A stretch of 35,881 bases of DNA, from the NCBI RefSeq assembly GCF_015731765.1, contig NZ_VRYY01000551.1:1-35881 (forward strand). Reading direction: 5' to 3'. Both the position numbers and the translations under genes were made by a program. Shown in pieces: positions 15,736 through 23,169 of this stretch. Source of the DNA: Nitratidesulfovibrio oxamicus. Its GTDB lineage: Bacteria > Desulfobacterota > Desulfovibrionia > Desulfovibrionales > Desulfovibrionaceae. Position 1 is the stretch's first letter, and each line of letters begins with the position of its first letter. Under the pieces are notes generated by a model that was not told where the DNA came from, made no database searches, and was given only the letters and a program-made list of their open reading frames with translations.

Positions 15736-16953
15736 ATGTATCCGCAATCGTTGACGCCCGTGCAGCAGGTGGACCTGGCGTTCACCATCATCTTCGGGTT
15801 CTCGGTGTTCGTTTTGCTGGCCATCACCGCAGCCATGCTGTGGTTCGTGTGGCGCTACCACGAATCGCGCCACCCCGTGCCCGCGCAGTTTTCCGGCAAC
15901 GTCCCCGCCGAGATCGCGTGGACGGTGATTCCCTCCATCATCGTCATGGGGCTGTTCTACTACGGGTGGGAGGGCTACAAGGCCCTGCGCACCGTGCCCG
16001 AGGGCGCCATGGAGGTAAAGGTGACGGCCCGCATGTGGTCGTGGGTGTTCGAATACCCCGGCGGCAAGCGGGGCAGCGTGCTGGTGGTGCCCGTGGACAC
16101 CCCGGTGAAGCTGAACATGACCAGCACGGACGTGATCCACAGCCTGTTCGTGCCTGCCTTTCGCATCAAGATGGATACCGTGCCCGGCATGGAAACCTAT
16201 GCCTGGTTCAAGGCCGACCGCCCCGGCGAGTACGACCTGCTGTGCGCCGAATACTGCGGCCTGAAGCACGCCAACATGATCACCACGGTGAAGGTGGTGG
16301 ACAAGGCCGCCTTCGATGCCTGGCTGGCCAGCGCCGATGCGCCCGGCGGCAAGGGCAGGGCGTTGATGGAGACCTACGGCTGTACCTCGTGCCATTCGCT
16401 GGACGGAACGCCCGGCGTCGGCCCCACCTTCAAGGACCTGTACGGCGCCGAGCGAGAAGTGGCCCTGCCGGACGGCACCAGGCGCAAGGTGTTTGCCGAC
16501 GAAGGCTACCTGCGCCGCGCCTTCACCGACCCCAACGGCGAACTGGTGGTGGGCTACGATCCCATCATGCCGTCCACCGAGGGCATGGTGCCCCGTGAGG
16601 ACATGGAGCAGATGCTGGCCTGGCTGATGCACGGCAACGAGGTGGGACGCGAGGAAGGCAGGCGGCTGATGGAGGCCGAGGGCTGCATCTCGTGCCATTC
16701 CACCGATGGCTCCATCATTGCCGGGCCGACCCTGAAGGGGTTGTGGAACGCGCCCACCACCGTGCTGCGCGACGGCAGGGAACAGCAGGTCACCGCCGAC
16801 GAGGCGTACCTGCGCGCCAAGATCGCCAATGCGCAGACGCAAGGCACTGTGAAGGGCTTCGACCCCATGATGCCGCCGTACGAACACCTGACGCCGGAGC
16901 AGTTGGGGAGCATGGTGGAGTACATCAAATCCCTTGGCCGGCACGCACATTGA
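15736..16953 (+). CDS. Cytochrome c oxidase subunit II with CuA and two C-terminal haem c domains
   Basis: 405 residues. Two N-terminal helices (about 14-40 and 54-75) anchor a periplasmic cupredoxin domain with a full CuA site: His135, Cys170, Glu172, Cys174, His178 and Met181. Two cytochrome c domains follow in tandem. The first has CTSCH at 216-220 and a Met in 'DPIMPS'; the second has CISCH at 317-321 and a Met pair in 'DPMMPP'. Electrons would pass from c553 through these haems to CuA and then to subunit I. One fused haem c is known in caa3 oxidases; two give the 'cc' form reported for Desulfovibrio. No cleavable signal peptide is obvious, so the first helix probably acts as the anchor. 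The prenyltransferase gene starts 72 nt downstream. Confidence 0.94.
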   Translation: MYPQSLTPVQQVDLAFTIIFGFSVFVLLAITAAMLWFVWRYHESRHPVPAQFSGNVPAEIAWTVIPSIIVMGLFYYGWEGYKALRTVPEGAMEVKVTARMWSWVFEYPGGKRGSVLVVPVDTPVKLNMTSTDVIHSLFVPAFRIKMDTVPGMETYAWFKADRPGEYDLLCAEYCGLKHANMITTVKVVDKAAFDAWLASADAPGGKGRALMETYGCTSCHSLDGTPGVGPTFKDLYGAEREVALPDGTRRKVFADEGYLRRAFTDPNGELVVGYDPIMPSTEGMVPREDMEQMLAWLMHGNEVGREEGRRLMEAEGCISCHSTDGSIIAGPTLKGLWNAPTTVLRDGREQQVTADEAYLRAKIANAQTQGTVKGFDPMMPPYEHLTPEQLGSMVEYIKSLGRHAH

Positions 16954-17025
16954 TGCAAGCCGTCCTTTTGCGCGCCGGTTTCCGACCCGAAGGGCGGGGG
17001 ATTACCTGCCGGAGAACATTGACGT

Positions 17026-18102
17026 ATGCCCCGCCTGCATGACCTGCGCCTGCTGCTGCGCCTGAACGTGACCCTGATGGTGGGGGCGGCCACGGCGTTC
17101 GGCTTTCTGCTTGCCGTACCGCTGCCTTTTGCCCGCACGTTCGGGGATGCCGGGCAGGCCGGGGGCAATCCCGCGCTTGCGTTCGTCTGGGTGGTGGCCG
17201 GGGCCATGCTGCTGGCCGCTGCCTGTTCGGCGTGGAATCAGGTGCAGGAGCGGGACATCGACGCGCTGTTGCCCCGCACGGCGGTACGACCGCTGCCGAC
17301 CGGGCGCATGATGCCGTGGGTGGCGGCTGGGATCGGCGCACTGCTGTTCGCGGCGGCGCTGGGCTGCCTGCATGCTGCCGGAGAACTGGGCGAGGTGCTG
17401 GCGACCGGACAGGCCGGAAACCTTCCGTACGATGCCGTGCCCGGCGTCGCCGCGCCAGTGCCGGATTCTCCTCCGGTGTCCGGGCTGTTGCTGCTTCTGG
17501 TGGGCGTGGGCATCGCCGCGGTCTACAACGGGGTGTACACCCCGCTGAAGCGCGTCACCTCGTTCGCCCTGCTGCCGGGCGCCCTGGTGGGGGCCATGCC
17601 GCCACTGCTGGGCTGGATGGCGGCGGGCGGCGACCCGCGCGACCCCGTGGCCATACTGCTGTACGGGGTGTACGTGCTGTGGCAGGTGCCCCATTTCTGG
17701 CTGCGCGCCCAGCGCGAACGCATCCACTACGCCCGTGCCGGACTGCCCGTGCCCCCCGCCCAGTTTGCCGCCGCACGCTATGCCCGGCTGCTGCGGGTGT
17801 GGTGCCACGCCCATGCCGTGGCCGTGCTGATGCTGCCCGTGTTTCCCTTGCTGCATGCCCCGCTGGTCCGTGCCGGGGTTGTCCTGCTGGGCGTGGCCCT
17901 GCTGGGCGTTTCGGCACTGGCGCGGCTGGCAGGCGGCGTGACGGAAGATGCCGTGGGTGTGACCGCGAGAGCGGATGCGGGGCAGGCGTCACCATGCACC
18001 GGCATGACCGGGCGCGATGTCGTCGTCCTGCGCGCCGCCGATGCAGCCATGCCCGCGCTGATGCTGCTGTTGCTGCTGGACCGGATGCTGCCTTTGTTCT
18101 AA
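17026..18102 (+). CDS. ctaB: UbiA-family prenyltransferase, probable haem O synthase (CtaB/CyoE-like), divergent
   Basis: 358 residues with 8-9 hydrophobic helices. The first Asp-rich motif is visible as 'NQVQERDIDALLPRT' followed by 'RPLPTGRM', the pattern of protohaem farnesyltransferases. The second region includes YTPLKRVTSFALLPG and 'ALVGAMPPLLGWMAAGGD', and 'LWQVPHFWLRAQ' matches the WxxPHFW motif of CyoE. It would convert haem b to haem o for the oxidase encoded just upstream. The protein is longer than typical CyoE (about 290-300) because of extra loop segments, one around residues 130-155 rich in Gly/Pro/Asp and one near residues 305-330. The ATG follows CCGGAG at a rather long spacing (11 nt). 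The identity rests on motifs plus context; another UbiA-type transferase is possible but less likely. Confidence 0.8.
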   Translation: MPRLHDLRLLLRLNVTLMVGAATAFGFLLAVPLPFARTFGDAGQAGGNPALAFVWVVAGAMLLAAACSAWNQVQERDIDALLPRTAVRPLPTGRMMPWVAAGIGALLFAAALGCLHAAGELGEVLATGQAGNLPYDAVPGVAAPVPDSPPVSGLLLLLVGVGIAAVYNGVYTPLKRVTSFALLPGALVGAMPPLLGWMAAGGDPRDPVAILLYGVYVLWQVPHFWLRAQRERIHYARAGLPVPPAQFAAARYARLLRVWCHAHAVAVLMLPVFPLLHAPLVRAGVVLLGVALLGVSALARLAGGVTEDAVGVTARADAGQASPCTGMTGRDVVVLRAADAAMPALMLLLLLDRMLPLF

Positions 18103-18147
18103 GTACGGATACTTCCTCTTCCCTCCACATCCGCACCGGGAGCCGCC

Positions 18148-18570
18148 ATGGTCTGGATTCACCCCGTCCTGCAGTTCGTCGCCACGCTCATCGGCCTCTA
18201 CGCCATGTATTTCGGCTGGATACGCTTTCAGGCCTCGCACATGGGGCGCAAGGTGGTCTTTCCCTGGAAGCCGCACGTCAAATGGGGCACCGTGGCCCTT
18301 GGCCTGTGGGCGGCGGGTTCGCTGCTGGGGCTGGCCGTGGCCCGGCTGGCGTGGTCAAGCGTGTTCATTACCGGCGCGCACGCCTGGGTGGGGCTGCTGA
18401 TGGTGCCGCTGTGCGCGGTGGGCTACTTCACCGGGCAGCGCATGGACGTGGTGAAAAAGCGCCGCAAGCTGCTGCCGCTGGTGCACGGCGTCAACAACCT
18501 GCTGTTGGTGGTGCTGGCGCTGTGGCAGTTGTGGACGGGCATCATGGTGGTGCGCGTCTACCTGCTGTAG
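18148..18570 (+). CDS. Four-helix membrane protein, DUF4079/cytochrome b561-like, last gene of the oxidase cluster
   Basis: 140 residues, four predicted membrane helices (about 5-27, 47-68, 76-95 and 112-137). His residues recur at helix ends: His5 in 'IHPVLQF', His31, His43, His78 in 'GAHAWVG' and His112 in 'LVHGVNN'. This layout resembles small b-haem membrane proteins (DUF4079, b561/ferric-reductase-like), so haem binding is plausible but unproven. The ATG lies 45 nt after the prenyltransferase stop, with CGGGAG upstream. Its place at the end of the oxidase cluster suggests an assembly or quinol-linked electron-transfer role. The 159-bp convergent gap after it holds only a 5-bp GC hairpin (18623-18636) with TTT, a weak terminator at best. 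Confidence 0.65.
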   Translation: MVWIHPVLQFVATLIGLYAMYFGWIRFQASHMGRKVVFPWKPHVKWGTVALGLWAAGSLLGLAVARLAWSSVFITGAHAWVGLLMVPLCAVGYFTGQRMDVVKKRRKLLPLVHGVNNLLLVVLALWQLWTGIMVVRVYLL

Positions 18571-18729
18571 GCCGCAACCTTGGCGACCGCGTTCACGCCC
18601 GGCGTGTGGCAGGCCCGGCCAGCCGCCACCGGGCGGTTTGCATTGGCGGGGCGAACCCCCGAGCGCCAAGCTGGCCCGCGACTGGGCCAGATATCGTGAC
18701 GATCCGACCCTGTGGCTGTTGCGGGCGGG

Positions 18730-19608
18730 TCATTCCTCGTTCATCCCACCCGCGTGGCTGGGGCTGATGCCGAAGTAGCGGCGAAATTCCCGGCTGAACT
18801 GCGAAACGCTTTCGTAGCCCACCATGCGCGCGGCCTCGCTGGCGCGCACGCCATCCTCGCGCAGCAGGCTGCGCGCCTTGTTCAGGCGCACCCGCTTCAG
18901 GTACTGGATGGGCGAAAATGCGGTGACGTCCTTGAAGGCCCGGTGGAAGGTGGACGGGCTCATGTTCACGAAGCCCGCCAGCTGGTCCACGTTGAACGGC
19001 TCCGAAAAGTTGCCGTGGATCTGCTTCAGCGCCTTTTCGATGCGCGACATGTTGGTGTTCTTGGTGGCCAGCGCGTGCAGGGCCGCCGCATTTTCTCCGC
19101 ACAGCACCCGGAACAGCAGCTCGCGCACCAGGCCCGGCCCCAGTACCTGCGCTTCCAGCGGACAGGACAGCGCCATCAGCAGGCGCAGCACCGTGCTCTT
19201 GAAGGCGGCGTCTGCCCTGGCCAGAAACAGCCCCTGATGGGTGCACCCTTGCGTCAGCGACCGGTAGTCGATACGGTCTTCTATCTGACCTATGAGTTCG
19301 TTGAGCACGCCAAGGTCGATGTCCACGACCAGGGACAGCAACGGCTTTTCCGGCGTGGCCACGGCCTCGCATTCGGCGGCAATGGGCACGCTGAGGGCAA
19401 GGTAGTGGTCCTGGTCGTACTGGTAGACCCGACCGCCAAAGTGCACCAGCTTGGCCCCCTGGCCGAGAATGATCAGCCCCTGCTGGTACAGCAGCGGCGT
19501 GCGGTGGATGGAACCGGAGGTTTTGTACAGCCCTACGCCGGGCAGGCCGGTTTCCGTCTTGCCCTCGCTGATTGCCAATTTGCTCATGAGTTCTGCTATT
19601 TCAGACAT
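18730..19608 (-). CDS. AraC-family transcriptional regulator (YqhC-like, AraC_N domain)
   Basis: 292 residues. The N-terminal half (about 15-165) matches the AraC_N ligand-sensing module, with 'TPLLYQQGLIILGQGAK' and 'YLALSVPIAAECEA'. The C-terminal 100 residues carry two helix-turn-helix units, the first in 'VDQLAGFVNMSPSTFHRAFK' and the second in 'SEAARMVGYESVSQFSREFR', ending with the FGISP signature. In enterobacteria this subfamily (YqhC) activates adjacent aldehyde reductase genes. Here the gene is divergent from an aldo/keto reductase, which suggests the same logic. I chose ATG 19608, preceded by TGGAGACTAC, over an in-frame start at 19704 whose first 32 residues look non-homologous. 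Confidence 0.88.
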   Translation of the reverse strand: MSEIAELMSKLAISEGKTETGLPGVGLYKTSGSIHRTPLLYQQGLIILGQGAKLVHFGGRVYQYDQDHYLALSVPIAAECEAVATPEKPLLSLVVDIDLGVLNELIGQIEDRIDYRSLTQGCTHQGLFLARADAAFKSTVLRLLMALSCPLEAQVLGPGLVRELLFRVLCGENAAALHALATKNTNMSRIEKALKQIHGNFSEPFNVDQLAGFVNMSPSTFHRAFKDVTAFSPIQYLKRVRLNKARSLLREDGVRASEAARMVGYESVSQFSREFRRYFGISPSHAGGMNEE

Positions 19609-19915
19609 GTAGTCTCCAGTTCGGGGGGCGATATGCGCTGCGCTACGATTTTGGGAACGTAACAGCTTTGATGCGTTTCTGCTATGAGCTGCAGGATCAG
19701 GCAAGAGATTGGCAGGAATGTGCCTTTTCGCCAGGGTATGGTCCGTTTATTCACGGAGCATCAAGCATCCCCCGCGTTCGCCGGTTGCATCGGCGTTACG
19801 CGGCCCGGATGGCGGCAGCGGCGGCCTTTTCCGCAAGCACCCGCGAGGGCTGGGGGTCGCGCAGTCCGCATAACCGTGAACGGGCGCGCCGCGCCCGGCA
19901 CCGAAGGAGCGAGAC
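19609..19915. promoter_or_regulatory. Divergent intergenic region between AraC regulator and aldo/keto reductase
   Basis: A 307-bp gap that must hold the promoters of both genes and probably the regulator's binding sites. Its middle (about 19650-19765) is less GC-rich than the flanks. I could not single out convincing -35/-10 boxes or a clear operator; a sigma-54-like GG...GC pair near 19710 has the wrong spacing. Open frames here look like chance. Confidence 0.4.
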
Positions 19916-21118
19916 GTGCTGTACAGAACCATGCCCAAGAACAGTGACACGCTGTCCGCGTTGGGCTTCGGCTGCATGCGCCTGCCCATGCTGGACGGCA
20001 GGGTGGACGAGGCCCGGGCCATCGCGCAGATCCGTAGCGCCATCGACGGCGGGGTCAACTACATGGACACGGCGTGGCCGTACCACCACGGAGAAAGCGA
20101 GATCGTGCTCGGCAAGGCCCTGCGAGACGGCTACCGCGAGAAGGTGAAAGTGGCCACCAAGCTGCCCTCGTGGCTGGTGAAGAACCGCGCCGACATGGAT
20201 CGCTACCTGAACGCGCAACTGGAGCGCCTTGGCGTCGATAGCATCGACTACTATCTGGTGCACGCGCTGGACGGTACCTTGTGGGACACCGTGCACGGCC
20301 TGGGTGTGCTGGAATTTCTGGAAAAGGCCAAGGCCGACGGGCGCATCGTCAATGCCGGGTTTTCATTCCACGGGCTGGCGGAAGACTTCAGGCGCATCAT
20401 CGACGCCTACCCCTGGGTGTTCTGCCAGATCCAGTACAACTACCTGGACGAAACCTATCAGGCGGGCACCGAAGGGCTGCGCTACGCGGCGGGCAAGGAC
20501 ATCGGGGTGATCATCATGGAGCCGTTGCGCGGCGGCAACCTGGGGCTGGTCACCGCGCCGCCCGCCGTGCAGGCCATCTGGGACGAATCGCCCGTTCGGC
20601 GCACCCCGGTGGAATGGGCGCTGCGCTGGATCTGGAACCACCCGGAAGTGACCGTGGTGCTGTCCGGCATGAACGAGGAAGCGCACATCGCCGAAAACCT
20701 GGCCATCGCGGGTTCCGCCGAGGCCGGGTCCATGACCCCGCAGGAACTGGAACTGGTGGCCCGCGCCAACGCCAGGTATCGCGAACTGATGAAGGTGCGC
20801 TGCACCGGCTGCGGCTACTGCATGCCGTGCCCCATGAACGTTTCCATTCCCATGTGCTTCGAGACGTACAACAAGATGCACATGTTCGGAAACATTCTGG
20901 AAGGCAAGTTCCTGTACGCCCTGCGCATGAGTGGCGAGATCGGCGGCGAAGGCCCCGGTTACGCCTCGCAGTGTGTGGCTTGTGGTCAGTGCATGGAAAA
21001 TTGTCCGCAGCACATCGCCATTCCGGACGTGCTGGCCGAACTGGCCGCCGAACTGGAAGGGGCGGACTTTGCCCAGTTGCAGGAGGCGGGGCGGCAGTTA
21101 TTGCGCCGCACCGCGTAG
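19916..21118 (+). CDS. Aldo/keto reductase fused to a C-terminal 2[4Fe-4S] ferredoxin domain
   Basis: 400 residues. Residues 10-280 form the aldo/keto reductase barrel. 'ALGFGCMRLPM' opens it, 'NYMDTAWPYHHGESE' gives the catalytic Asp and Tyr, 'KVATKLP' the Lys and 'YYLVHAL' the His, so the tetrad is intact. A C-terminal domain has two cluster motifs (Cys296, 299, 302, 305 and Cys353, 356, 359, 363), each followed by Pro. This links the barrel to ferredoxin-type electron transfer, as in a family common in anaerobes. It probably reduces or oxidises a carbonyl compound using electrons other than, or as well as, NAD(P)H; the substrate is unknown. The start is GTG 19916 with AAGGAG 6 nt upstream; an ATG five codons later is the alternative. 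Divergent control by the AraC-type regulator is likely. Confidence 0.88.
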   Translation: MLYRTMPKNSDTLSALGFGCMRLPMLDGRVDEARAIAQIRSAIDGGVNYMDTAWPYHHGESEIVLGKALRDGYREKVKVATKLPSWLVKNRADMDRYLNAQLERLGVDSIDYYLVHALDGTLWDTVHGLGVLEFLEKAKADGRIVNAGFSFHGLAEDFRRIIDAYPWVFCQIQYNYLDETYQAGTEGLRYAAGKDIGVIIMEPLRGGNLGLVTAPPAVQAIWDESPVRRTPVEWALRWIWNHPEVTVVLSGMNEEAHIAENLAIAGSAEAGSMTPQELELVARANARYRELMKVRCTGCGYCMPCPMNVSIPMCFETYNKMHMFGNILEGKFLYALRMSGEIGGEGPGYASQCVACGQCMENCPQHIAIPDVLAELAAELEGADFAQLQEAGRQLLRRTA

Positions 21119-21123
21119 GGCAT

Positions 21124-21371
21124 TCCAAATTGTCTTTTTGCTCGCTGGCTGACCGACCCGAAGGGCGCGAAGCGTGCCCGTTAGGCGAGCGTGCGAGTTT
21201 TACGGGCATCGAGCGCAGAGCGGTCAAGCTTCGCCTGCCATGGCGGTCAAATACGATAAGAGTACGCGTTGCGGTCCTCATCCGTAATGCTCGAAGACTC
21301 GCATAACGGTTGCGGCATTCCCCTATGGCAGGCTTGTTTTTCTCGCCAGCGAACAAAAATCCTAAGTTGGA
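21124..21371. repeat. Intergenic element bounded by imperfect 26-27-bp inverted repeats
   Basis: The left arm (21124-21149, starting TCCAAATT and ending TCGCTGGC) and the reverse complement of the right arm (21345-21371, starting TCCAACTT and ending TCGCTGGC) agree at 22 of 27 aligned positions. The interior of about 195 bp has no credible gene. It contains the conserved hairpin at 21282-21309. The element fills most of the 436-bp gap between the reductase stop (21118) and larC (21555). A further GC hairpin (GGCCGGGG at 21393-21400 with CCCCGGCC at 21412-21419) follows. No transposase is present, so it could be a MITE-like remnant or a large structured terminator region. Confidence 0.6.
21265..21313 (+). 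repeat. Conserved intergenic hairpin element, copy A
   Basis: A 49-nt segment matching copy B (minus strand of 23970-24018) at 39 of 49 positions. Its core (21282-21309) folds as CCGT-A-ATGC, the loop TCGAAGACTC, then GCAT-A-ACGG. Compared with copy B, the inner stem differs at two base pairs, and both pairs change on both sides so pairing is kept. It lies about 145 nt downstream of the reductase gene in the same direction. Confidence 0.65.
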
Positions 21372-21554
21372 AGCAGCCTGAGCGATTCGGCAGGCCGGGG
21401 TGGACCACCCGCCCCGGCCCCGGATAAGCTTTTGCCGGATATGTTCTTGATGGGCTCCCGGATTGGTTTCAGGTCCGGGTGTTGATGCACACACGTTCTC
21501 ACCGCCCGTTCCGTGCGGGCTGCGATGGCCTACGCCACCAGAGGGTTACCCGGC

Positions 21555-23102
21555 GTGAAGATACTGTTCTACGATTGCTTCGCGGGCATGAGCGGCGACA
21601 TGCACCTTGCCGCGCTGTTGTCCCTTGGCGTGGAGCCCGACTACCTGCGGGCCGAACTTTCGAAGCTGGAGCTGGACCACGAGTTCGAACTGCGGGTGAC
21701 GTCCGACATGCGCAAGGGCATTGCCGGCCTGCGTGTGGACGTGGCGCTGGCGCACGAAGGGCAGGACTGCGGGCAGGGGGATGGGTACGGGCATGATCAT
21801 GGCCACCCACACCGGCACGACCGGCATGAGGAGCATGACCATGGGCATCACCACGCGCGTCACGAACATGACGACCATCACCATGGGAATCACCACGGCC
21901 ACCATCACGCCCACCCGCACGAGGCGGCGCACCATGCCGGGCGCGATCATGCTCATGCCCATGACCACGGACATGACCACGGGCATGGCCACGAGCACGG
22001 CCATGCACATGCGCACCCGCACCCCCACGGGCACCATCACCCGCCGCACCGCAACCTGCCGGACATAGAGGCCATCATCACCGCCAGTACGTTGCCGGAA
22101 CAGGTGCAGCGCACCAGCCTGGCGATTTTTCGCAGGCTGGCCGAGGCCGAGGCCAGGGTGCACGGCAAACCGGTGGACGAGGTGCATTTTCACGAGGTGG
22201 GGGCCACCGACTCCATCGTGGACATCGTGGGTGCGGCCATCTGCTATCACCGCCTTGGCGTGGACGCGGCCTGGGCTTCGCCCGTGGAGCTTGGCGGCGG
22301 CTTCGTGCGCTGCGCCCACGGGCTGATGCCCGTGCCCGCCCCGGCCACGGCGGAAATCCTGTCCGGCATTCCCACCACACGCGGGGCCAGCCCGCACGAA
22401 ACCACCACCCCCACGGGCGCGGCCATCCTGGCCACGCTGGTGTCCCGCTTCACCGCCGCGCCGCGCATGGCCGTGCAGCGCACCGGCTACGGCATCGGCC
22501 ACCGCGATACCGAACTGCCCAACCTGCTGCGGGTGCACCTGGCCGAGGTGGATGCAACGCACGCCGGTCTGGCGGCTGGCGGTGCCTCAGCCACGGCATT
22601 CCCCGCCGCATTCGGGGCCGCGTCCGAGATCACATCCGGGATCGCATCCGGAACCGCAGTTCCGCTGCCCACGGAGCCCGCGCGCCTGCTGCAATGCAAC
22701 ATCGACGACATGACCGCCGAGCAACTGGCCGTGGCCATGGACACGCTGATGGAAGCGGGCGCCATGGACGTGCATTTCACGCCCATCATGATGAAGAAGG
22801 GGCGGCCCGCCACCTGCGTTTCGCTGCTCTGCGCACAGGGCGAGCAGGAACGCTTCGCGCGGCTGCTGTTCCGGCACACCGCCACGCTGGGCATCAAGAG
22901 CGTGCCCATCGACAAGCTGGTGCTGGAAACGCGCTTCGAGCGGCTGGAAACCCCGCTGGGGCCGGTGACCATGAAGCTGGCCCTGCTGGACGGCGAGGTG
23001 CTGCGCGCCAAGCCGGAACTGGAAGACTGCAAGGCGTTGGCGCGCAAGCATGGCATTCCTCTGGCCGACGTGTATCTGGCTATCGGGAAAGCCCGCACTT
23101 AA
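21555..23102 (+). CDS. larC: LarC, nickel insertion enzyme for the nickel-pincer cofactor, with long His-rich insertion
   Basis: About 515 residues, against roughly 400 for most LarC proteins. LarC inserts Ni2+ into pyridinium-3,5-bisthiocarboxylic acid mononucleotide in a CTP-dependent reaction, giving the cofactor of lactate racemase LarA. The start 'VKILFYDCFAGMSGDMH' is the family N-terminus. Residues about 79-165 are an inserted tract with about 43 histidines mixed with Asp, Gly and Ala. The LarC core resumes at 'PDIEAIITASTLPEQV' and includes 'VDEVHFHEVGATDSIVDIVG', 'HGLMPVPAPATAEIL', 'TPTGAAILATL' and, in the C-terminal domain, 'NIDDMTAEQLAVAMD' and 'MMKKGRPA'. A second low-complexity Ala/Ser/Gly linker lies near residues 335-365. 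GTG 21555 was chosen because GAGGG precedes it and homology starts there. larB follows 67 nt downstream. The single intact frame contrasts with the frameshifted larC1/larC2 of Lactobacillus. Confidence 0.92.
   Translation: MKILFYDCFAGMSGDMHLAALLSLGVEPDYLRAELSKLELDHEFELRVTSDMRKGIAGLRVDVALAHEGQDCGQGDGYGHDHGHPHRHDRHEEHDHGHHHARHEHDDHHHGNHHGHHHAHPHEAAHHAGRDHAHAHDHGHDHGHGHEHGHAHAHPHPHGHHHPPHRNLPDIEAIITASTLPEQVQRTSLAIFRRLAEAEARVHGKPVDEVHFHEVGATDSIVDIVGAAICYHRLGVDAAWASPVELGGGFVRCAHGLMPVPAPATAEILSGIPTTRGASPHETTTPTGAAILATLVSRFTAAPRMAVQRTGYGIGHRDTELPNLLRVHLAEVDATHAGLAAGGASATAFPAAFGAASEITSGIASGTAVPLPTEPARLLQCNIDDMTAEQLAVAMDTLMEAGAMDVHFTPIMMKKGRPATCVSLLCAQGEQERFARLLFRHTATLGIKSVPIDKLVLETRFERLETPLGPVTMKLALLDGEVLRAKPELEDCKALARKHGIPLADVYLAIGKART
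21792..22050 (+). repeat. Low-complexity CAT/CAC-rich tract encoding the LarC His-rich insertion
   Basis: About 260 bp dominated by CAY-NNN dipeptide codons (His-Asp, His-Gly, His-Ala, His-Pro). It keeps the larC frame throughout. There is no fixed unit length, so it is a degenerate repeat and not a clean tandem array. Likely nickel binding or storage, by analogy with His-rich nickel chaperones such as HypB and UreE. Confidence 0.85.
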
Positions 23103-23169
23103 TACGACACGATTTTTGACAATGATACCGGCAGCGCCCGCGCGGCGCGCCGCCTTGACGGACGACGAC

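Noticed and set aside
19700-19720. Sigma-54-like GG...GC promoter upstream of the aldo/keto reductase
   Set aside because: The spacing between the GG and GC elements is 9 nt where 10 is needed, and no enhancer-binding regulator is encoded nearby.
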